From Candidatus Woesearchaeota archaeon (GTDB taxonomy: Archaea > Nanobdellota > Nanobdellia > Woesearchaeales > B29-G15), in assembly GCA_003650585.1 (NCBI GenBank), contig QMQS01000033.1, positions 1-9,444 on the forward strand: a stretch of DNA of 9,444 bases, in the 5' to 3' direction. Below the pieces are notes generated by a model. The model did no database searches, was not told the origin of the DNA, and saw only the letters and a program-made list of their open reading frames with translations. This document shows, one piece after another, positions 5,916 through 9,444 of this stretch (its first letter is position 1; the number at the start of each line of letters is the position of its first letter). The position numbers and the translations under genes are program-made.

Positions 5916-6480
5916 CTTTCAACCATCCCCAAAACTTTTTTAGTTCATTATGCAAATGCTTAAAGCCTTGTTTATCATTCATTATTGTATAATCCGCCAT
6001 GGCAATTGGGCCGCCCTTTTCTAAGTTCTCTATTTCAGCATAATCTCGCTCCTCTGGCGTCTTGTGCTTAAAGTAGTCCCTTACAGAGCGTTCCTTTCTT
6101 GTTTTTGCTCGCTCATACCTCACCTTTGGGGGCGCATAAACCGCCACAGTGATGAACCTAGGCAATTTTTTCTTGAAGAACTTGTATTCAGACCAAGAAT
6201 AGAGACCGTCTATAACCACATTACCTTTCTTGAGTTTCTCTTCAATCTTGGGTAGGTTTAGTTTGGCATACGCGTCCTTTCCGAATTCCTTTCTGAGTTT
6301 CTCCCTCACCATTACATTGGTTTCTTCTGTGTTCTCTAACCCTGCCTCTTTTAGCTTAATCTCTGTTAACTCCCCTAGCCTTACATAGCCAAACCCCTTT
6401 GACTTTAAGAAATTGGATACCTCTGTCTTGCCAGCCAGTGTCATCCCTACAATCCCGATTGCTAACCCAACCATTAGCAT
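5896..6480 (-). CDS. UPF0200-like P-loop nucleotide kinase
   Basis: 194 residues. The Walker A loop GMTLAGKT (12-19) fits GxxxxGKT and follows a hydrophobic first strand. The layout fits the archaeal UPF0200 group of dephospho-CoA-kinase/adenylate-kinase-like proteins: VREKLRKEFGKDAYAKL (58-74), VVIDGLYSWSEYKFFKK (88-104, strand plus DG and the SxxE turn), VAVYAPPKVRYERAKTR (112-128), ERDYAEIE (144-151) and IAMADYTIMND (159-169). The substrate is not known for the family; kinase activity on a nucleoside or nucleotide is inference, supported by the overlapping dCMP deaminase gene downstream. The Walker loop has Met-Thr-Leu in place of the common P-G-S/A. ATG 6480 is chosen from the promoter; a second ATG two codons on (6474) is possible. 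Confidence 0.8.
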   Translation of the reverse strand: MLMVGLAIGIVGMTLAGKTEVSNFLKSKGFGYVRLGELTEIKLKEAGLENTEETNVMVREKLRKEFGKDAYAKLNLPKIEEKLKKGNVVIDGLYSWSEYKFFKKKLPRFITVAVYAPPKVRYERAKTRKERSVRDYFKHKTPEERDYAEIENLEKGGPIAMADYTIMNDKQGFKHLHNELKKFWGWLKDEQLKT

Positions 6481-6498
6481 TATTAGCGTAACTTGGGC

Positions 6499-6507
6499 TA
6501 TTTAAAG
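6499..6507 (-). promoter_or_regulatory. TATA-like box of the UPF0200-dCMP deaminase operon
   Basis: Minus-strand CTTTAAATA, first T 26 bases before the ATG at 6480. No SD stands in front of that ATG, so a leaderless transcript is likely. A second AT-rich element (TTTATATTTG, about 6530-6521) lies further up and could be an alternative box. Confidence 0.55.
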
Positions 6508-6593
6508 ATTGTTGGGAATTCAAATATAAATCTGAGCGTATAATTACTTTTACATGATAATTTACATTAACCATTTTTTAGTACTACAAAAAG

Positions 6594-6637
6594 TTTTAAT
6601 AGGGAGTTACCTCTTCACACTCAGAAAAAAAGAGGTG
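6594..6637 (+). promoter_or_regulatory. Promoter and SD of the coiled-coil/zinc-finger operon
   Basis: TTTTAATA at 6594-6601 is a fair TATA box. The predicted start near 6622 leaves a leader of about 20 bases with GAGGTG at 6632-6637, five bases before the ATG at 6643. This leadered arrangement contrasts with the leaderless genes nearby. The divergent gap 6481-6642 otherwise holds only the facing promoter of the kinase operon. Confidence 0.5.
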
Positions 6638-6642
6638 TCTCG

Positions 6643-7338
6643 ATGGGTTTCCTTGATTCAGTTAAAGGGGTGTTTAAGAAGCGTCAACAGGAGAAACAGC
6701 AACAACCACTGCCACAACACAAACCAACGGCGTCTAGTTCTAGCGCAGGAATTGCGCCTCCTCCAAAGGTTACTGATTTTGATGAGGAGATTCCAGAATT
6801 GCCAGATCTGGATATACCCGAAGGATTGGGTGAAGAAACCAAAATTCCTTCTCCACCTACACCTCAACCGGAATCTACCAGTGTCCCTCCACCTCAAGGG
6901 CAACTTGGCAAGGAGGAGGCAGAACCAAGCCTAGAGCCCAAGGGTTTGGAATTGCCAGAGATTGGAGAGCAGCCAAAAGAGGAGCAACCAACCGAGATAA
7001 AGTTCCAAAAGATTGAAACCCCTAAACTGAAGCAACCAATAGAGAGACCTATCGAGACCAAACCCTCTTCTGAGCCAGAGCAACCCCATAAGGTTGAGCA
7101 TAAGGAAGTGGTTACTTATGTCTCGGGGGGTCAGGAATTCATTAGGGAGTTTGCCTTTGCTCGCATTGTGGATAACCTCAAAGAGGTTGAGGAAACTATC
7201 ACTACAGGTACTCATTACGATACCTTGCTTGATCTGGATGCACAAAAGCAAAACGCTATAAAGGAATTCAGAAAAGAGGTCAAGGCAATGTACGAAATAC
7301 TTGAGGAGATTGATGCAATTGCATTTAGAAAGGGGTGA
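6643..7338 (+). CDS. Protein with amphipathic N-terminal helix, long disordered region and helical C-terminal domain
   Basis: 231 residues, not recognised. Residues 2-14 (GFLDSVKGVFKKR) form an amphipathic helix with hydrophobic positions 3, 4, 7, 10 and 11 on one face and lysines on the other, suggesting peripheral membrane binding. Residues 15-150 are rich in Pro, Glu, Gln, Lys and Ser, with repeated short acidic turns such as IPELPDLDIPE (50-60); this part is almost surely disordered and may carry binding motifs. Residues about 155-230 are a compact charged helical domain (IREFAFARIVDNLKEVEETI, then AIKEFRKEVKAMYEILEEID) likely to form a coiled coil. First of three genes: its TGA at 7336-7338 lies inside the SD of the next gene. 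A membrane-tethered scaffold is the best inference. Confidence 0.75.
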   Translation: MGFLDSVKGVFKKRQQEKQQQPLPQHKPTASSSSAGIAPPPKVTDFDEEIPELPDLDIPEGLGEETKIPSPPTPQPESTSVPPPQGQLGKEEAEPSLEPKGLELPEIGEQPKEEQPTEIKFQKIETPKLKQPIERPIETKPSSEPEQPHKVEHKEVVTYVSGGQEFIREFAFARIVDNLKEVEETITTGTHYDTLLDLDAQKQNAIKEFRKEVKAMYEILEEIDAIAFRKG

Positions 7339-7343
7339 GAACC

Positions 7344-7571
7344 ATGAAAGAGGGTGAAAAGACAGTATTTGTAAGGGTTGATGATTACGAAAAGATACTT
7401 TCAAAGGTAAGCATGCTAACTCAACACCTAAACAGAGCCAAGGAGCAACTAGAGGTAATAAAGGAACTCAAAAAAGACGAGGATGCAGAGATTGCTGACT
7501 GGGAGAAAGAGTTAGAGATTATGGAGCAAAAGGTGAATTATATAACTGAAACAATGTCAAAACAGGGTTAA
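7344..7571 (+). CDS. Small coiled-coil protein
   Basis: 75 residues. ATG at 7344 is chosen because GGGGTGAG (7332-7339) stands a few bases upstream; an in-frame GTG at 7335 lies within that SD. After a short strand-like start (KTVFVRVDDYEKIL), the rest (18-72) is two charged helices with heptad-like Leu/Ile spacing, divided near EDAEIADWEKE. No catalytic motif or cysteine. It resembles, from memory only, short coiled-coil proteins annotated as hypothetical in DPANN archaea. Placed between two other coiled-coil genes with essentially no intergenic space, it is probably a subunit of one complex with them. Confidence 0.75.
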   Translation: MKEGEKTVFVRVDDYEKILSKVSMLTQHLNRAKEQLEVIKELKKDEDAEIADWEKELEIMEQKVNYITETMSKQG

Positions 7572-7572
7572 A

Positions 7573-7989
7573 ATGAGTCTCTACATAAAGATTGAGGAGC
7601 CCAAGTCTACAAGAAAGGCACTTTTAGTTGGAAAGATAAACGTGCTCAATGCGCTGAAGAGGTGCGAGGAGCACAATGAGATAAGGGCAAAACTGAAAAC
7701 AAGGTTACAGGAATTGAATTCTATTCTAAGCAGCTTGCCTGAGAAGATTGATGAAATCAAAGGGATGCTACCAGTGGTTGATGTGGGTAAAGTGGGGTTT
7801 GCAGCAGGCAGGCTTAGGTGTGAGATGTGTGGCAAGTTCTTCAAAACAGAGCGAGGCTTGAGGTTGCATATGTCAAAGCAACACCCAGTTGAGACGACAA
7901 AGAAGGAAGAGGTTGAGAGTGCAGCCACTGCACTTGATAGGATTGAGAAGCAGATAGAGATGATAGAGAAGGAGATGACCCAGCTCTAA
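7573..7989 (+). CDS. C2H2 zinc-finger coiled-coil protein
   Basis: 138 residues. A classical zinc finger sits at Cys83, Cys86, His99, His104 (C-x2-C-x12-H-x4-H), with the usual Phe and Leu core residues (GKFFKTERGLRLHMSKQH). It is flanked by helices: 22-65 (LNALKRCEEHNEIRAKLKTRLQELNSIL) and 113-138 (a short acidic coiled coil ending EKEMTQL). The N-terminus (MSLYIKIEEP) looks like one beta strand. With only one finger, binding to a protein partner is at least as likely as sequence-specific DNA binding. The ATG is separated by one base from the previous TAA, so the three genes are one operon. Single-finger C2H2 proteins occur widely in archaea but few have known roles. Confidence 0.8.
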   Translation: MSLYIKIEEPKSTRKALLVGKINVLNALKRCEEHNEIRAKLKTRLQELNSILSSLPEKIDEIKGMLPVVDVGKVGFAAGRLRCEMCGKFFKTERGLRLHMSKQHPVETTKKEEVESAATALDRIEKQIEMIEKEMTQL

Positions 7990-7996
7990 GGGTTAA

Positions 7997-8018
7997 TTTT
8001 TTAAACTTATTCTTTTTT
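7997..8018 (+). promoter_or_regulatory. tRNA promoter overlapping T-rich terminator of the upstream operon
   Basis: TTTTTTAAA (7997-8005) is a TATA-like box whose predicted start (about 8027) is just ahead of the mature tRNA end at 8032. The T6 run at 8013-8018 follows the zinc-finger stop by 24 bases and, like the first T run, could end transcription of that operon, since archaeal terminators are often plain oligo-T. Confidence 0.45.
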
Positions 8019-8031
8019 GTGGGCTTTAGAT

Positions 8032-8159
8032 GTGGGGATGCCGGAGTGGTCAAACGGGGCAGACTCAAGAAATTTGAGTGCTGAGGTCCTACCCAGGACC
8101 AATGATTTAAGAAATCTGCTGGCTTAGTGCCTACTAGGGTTCGAATCCCTATCCCCACA
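8032..8159 (+). tRNA. tRNA-Leu(CAA), intron-containing
   Basis: Acceptor stem GTGGGGA (8032-8038) pairs with TCCCCAC (8152-8158), discriminator A8159; CCA is not encoded. D stem CCG/CGG (8041-8043, 8055-8057). Anticodon stem GCAGA (8059-8063) pairs with TCTGC (8115-8119). Loop C-T-C-A-A-G then A8114 gives anticodon CAA at 8066-8068, preceded by T33. The 15-nt variable region (8120-8134, GGC/GCC stem) makes it class II. T arm TAGGG/CCCTA (8135-8139, 8147-8151) has loop TTCGAAT. CAA, a long variable arm and A73 identify leucine; it decodes UUG. Mature length without intron is 84 nt. It is co-directional with genes on both sides. Confidence 0.93.
8070..8113 (+). other. Archaeal tRNA intron (bulge-helix-bulge, position 37/38)
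   Basis: 44 nt, at the canonical site after purine 37. The BHB is visible: a 3-nt bulge at the 5' site (A-G^A, 8068-8070), a 4-bp central helix (8064-8067 with 8108-8111) and a 3-nt bulge at the 3' site (A-A^A, 8112-8114). The inner helix AATT with GATT is 8071-8074 and 8104-8107. The intron is capped by a perfect 6-bp hairpin GGTCCT/AGGACC with ACCC loop (8085-8100). The central helix has one flaw: C34 faces A8109. It would be cut by the tRNA splicing endonuclease. Confidence 0.87.
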
Positions 8160-8207
8160 TCATCTTTAGCATTGTTTAACTCCAATTCTGCTTGCAGTTA
8201 TCAAAAC

Positions 8208-8215
8208 CTTTAAAT
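8208..8215 (+). promoter_or_regulatory. TATA-like box of the membrane-tethered regulator
   Basis: CTTTAAAT with its first T 30 bases before the ATG at 8239. The predicted start lies a few bases before the ATG. GAGGT at 8230-8234 could serve as SD only if transcription starts slightly earlier. Confidence 0.5.
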
Positions 8216-8238
8216 TATTACTCTGCTCTGAGGTTGGT

Positions 8239-8832
8239 ATGCCAAAACACACACCATACCTAATGGTATCTTTGGAGGAATCAGAATCAAAGGCACTGGC
8301 ACAAGTGCTTAGCAATGACACCTCAAGGGCAATAATGCGATTCTTAACCGAGAGGGATAATGCAACTGAATCAGATATAGCAACAGCCCTAAACATGCCA
8401 CTCTCAACAGTGCACTACAACATACAGAACCTTGTCAAAGCCAGATTGGTTAAGCCAGTAGAGTTTCACTATTCTGAAAAGGGTAAAGAGGTGCTCCATT
8501 ACGCTCTCTCCAATAAGATTATAGTGATTGCACCCTCAGCAAAGAAGGGGTTTGAGATGCTTAAGAGGTTGCTTCCCAGCGTGTTGGTTGTGGGTTGTGT
8601 AGCTGGCGCACTCACACTGATGAAGCAAAGGATACTAAACATGACACCCAAAACACTTATGGCGGCACAGGAGTACGAGATGGCGGCAGGGGCTAAGGCA
8701 GCCCCAATCCAAGCCATGACAACCCAGCCATTTTATACCTCAATCATATTCTGGTTCTTGATTGGGGCAGCACTTGCACTAACAGTTTATGCAATAACAG
8801 ATTGCATTATCCGCAAATATAATAAACCCTAA
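8239..8832 (+). CDS. Membrane-anchored winged-helix transcription regulator (ArsR-like)
   Basis: 197 residues. Residues 17-98 are an ArsR/MarR-type wHTH: ALAQVLSNDTSRAIMRFL (19-36), AtESDIATALNM as helix 2, PLSTVHYNIQNLVKARLV (54-71) as recognition helix and following helix, then the wing about VEFHYSEKGKEVLHYAL. Residues 111-128 (LLPSVLVVGCVAGALTLM) form a first membrane segment. A 35-residue Ala/Met/Thr-rich loop follows, then a second span at 166-190. The C-terminus (IRKYNKP) is basic. Both ends would face the cytoplasm, so the DNA-binding domain sits at the inner face and the loop outside could sense an envelope signal. No metal-binding cysteine pair of classical ArsR is visible. It is followed after 16 bases by the adenylate kinase gene. 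The target is unknown; self-regulation is possible. Confidence 0.85.
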   Translation: MPKHTPYLMVSLEESESKALAQVLSNDTSRAIMRFLTERDNATESDIATALNMPLSTVHYNIQNLVKARLVKPVEFHYSEKGKEVLHYALSNKIIVIAPSAKKGFEMLKRLLPSVLVVGCVAGALTLMKQRILNMTPKTLMAAQEYEMAAGAKAAPIQAMTTQPFYTSIIFWFLIGAALALTVYAITDCIIRKYNKP

Positions 8833-8848
8833 TTCTTTGTTAGCCATT

Positions 8849-9355
8849 ATGCTTGTTATTGCTGTGACCGGCACACCTGGCACTGGCAAAACCACGATTG
8901 CTAAGCTACTGGCAAAGCAACTTGGTTTTGAGTACATTAGCTTGAATGAGTTTGCAAAGCAGCATGGGTTGTTTGAGGGGTATGACAAAAAGAAAAAGTG
9001 CCATCTGGTTGATACAAAAAAACTTGCAAGGGCCTTCTCTCAGTATATTAAAAATGTTACAAAAAAAGGGGTTGTTGCGGATTCACACCTTGCCCATTAC
9101 CTGCCTAGGGCAATCGTTGGGTTGTGTGTTGTAACAACATGCTCAAAGCTAAAGGAACTGGAGAAGAGATTAAAGGAAAGGGGGTATAGCAAGGCAAAGG
9201 TGCGGGAGAACCTTGATGCTGAGATATTTAGGGTGTGCCTTATTGATGCAATAGAACTGGGGCATAATGTGGTTGAGTTGGACACATCAAAGCTCTCACC
9301 AGAGGCATGCGTAAAAATGGTTAAGAGCAGGCTAGCTTTGGGCAACCAAGCTTAA
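8849..9355 (+). CDS. AK6/Fap7-type adenylate kinase
   Basis: 168 residues from the ATG at 8849; a TTG four codons earlier (8837) is rejected because the ATG starts directly at the first beta strand (MLVIAVTG). P-loop GTPGTGKT (8-15). The AK6 pattern is clear: EYISLNEFAKQHGL (28-41), the AMP-site-like VADSHLAHYLP (76-86), and the lid/RNA-associated motif RGYSKAKVRENLDAEI (111-126). AK6 proteins phosphorylate AMP with ATP; the eukaryotic and archaeal homologues also act in maturation of the small ribosomal subunit with uS11. In most members a VLR-type arginine precedes the ERLxxRGY helix; here the strand reads CVVTTC (93-98) with no Arg. An AT-rich stretch at 8815-8826 is suitably spaced to start a leaderless transcript, so it may be expressed independently of the upstream regulator. 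Confidence 0.9.
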   Translation: MLVIAVTGTPGTGKTTIAKLLAKQLGFEYISLNEFAKQHGLFEGYDKKKKCHLVDTKKLARAFSQYIKNVTKKGVVADSHLAHYLPRAIVGLCVVTTCSKLKELEKRLKERGYSKAKVRENLDAEIFRVCLIDAIELGHNVVELDTSKLSPEACVKMVKSRLALGNQA

Positions 9356-9442
9356 GAAATCTGATACAGTAGTAGAGAGTTCTGCAGCTATGCTTAAAGC
9401 ACCAGAGACAACATCAAGTTTGTTGCTACCCCACACCACAAT
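9332..9442 (-). CDS. C-terminal end of an unrecognised protein (5' truncated by window)
   Basis: One minus-strand frame is open from the window edge to a TAG at 9334-9332, giving 36 residues. It reads like real protein: IVVWGSNKLDVVSGAL, then SIAAELSTTVSDFLSLVAQS. The other two minus frames are closed within this stretch and no + strand frame continues. It would overlap the adenylate kinase gene tail-to-tail by 24 bases, consistent with the 11-base overlap and the zero-gap junction seen at the other convergent pairs. No family is recognisable from so little. Confidence 0.4.
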   Translation of the reverse strand: MVVWGSNKLDVVSGALSIAAELSTTVSDFLSLVAQS

Positions 9443-9444
9443 AA

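Noticed and set aside
6554..6934. 126-residue + strand frame overlapping the start of the 231-residue gene
   Set aside because: It has no usable SD and runs in another frame of the disordered-region gene, whose own ATG has GAGGTG in front. It looks like a shadow frame.
6931..7404. 157-residue minus-strand frame
   Set aside because: It is antisense to a codon-biased low-complexity gene; the Leu/Phe/Trp-rich sequence is what antisense of Pro/Glu/Gln-rich codons gives.
8063..8079. Intronless tRNA reading with anticodon stem ACTCA/TGAGT
   Set aside because: The 7-nt loop AGAAATT would have G at position 33 instead of T, and the remaining sequence could not form a tRNA of normal size. The BHB reading explains all bases.
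1..9444. CRISPR arrays, insertion sequences, integrase or toxin-antitoxin genes
   Set aside because: No regularly spaced repeats, terminal inverted repeats with a transposase, or recognisable proteins of these kinds were found. The window looks like core chromosome.

Overview
This window looks archaeal, most likely from a small-genome lineage of the DPANN type; the lineage assignment is inference. The archaeal evidence is: TTTAAA or TTTATATA promoter boxes about 25-30 bases ahead of genes, several with almost no leader; a tRNA-Leu with a 44-nt intron in a bulge-helix-bulge fold and no encoded CCA; an archaeal AK6/Fap7-type adenylate kinase; a UPF0200-type P-loop kinase; and a membrane-tethered winged-helix regulator. 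GyrA and ScpB are of bacterial ancestry, as is known for archaea that have them. The genome is compact: genes overlap or abut, including at all three convergent junctions.

Region 1 (1-5215). The C-terminal end of a membrane protein enters from the left on the + strand. It converges on a five-gene minus-strand operon. In transcription order this reads: a small signal-peptide/TM surface protein; an unrecognised protein with a C-terminal winged helix; scpB; gyrA; and a THUMP/methyltransferase-like protein. The second and third genes overlap by ATGA, and the gyrA Shine-Dalgarno sequence contains the scpB stop codon, so translation is probably coupled. The operon joins a condensin accessory subunit to the supercoiling enzyme, and a winged-helix protein of unknown function sits where ScpA would be expected. 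The THUMP protein keeps its fold landmarks but has lost the usual SAM-binding and catalytic motifs.

Region 2 (5216-5477). This gap is not empty. Its minus strand encodes what looks like a compact three-way-junction RNA behind a strong TATA box. Five positions that pair as G-U on that strand would be A-C mismatches on the other, which fixes the strand. The RNA may be free-standing or a 5' leader of the operon above. A 16-codon reading frame with a well-placed SD runs through it. A 22-residue hydrophobic microprotein ORF lies at the right side on the + strand.

Region 3 (5478-6642). A two-gene minus-strand nucleotide-metabolism unit, a UPF0200-type kinase followed by dCMP deaminase, is divergent from the next + strand operon.

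Region 4 (6643-7989). Three co-directional genes encode a protein with an amphipathic N-terminus and a long disordered region, a 75-residue coiled-coil protein and a C2H2 zinc-finger coiled-coil protein. They look like parts of one complex of unknown function.

Region 5 (7990-9444). Intron-containing tRNA-Leu(CAA), a membrane-anchored wHTH regulator, an AK6-type adenylate kinase, and the C-terminal end of an unrecognised minus-strand gene that overlaps the kinase tail-to-tail.
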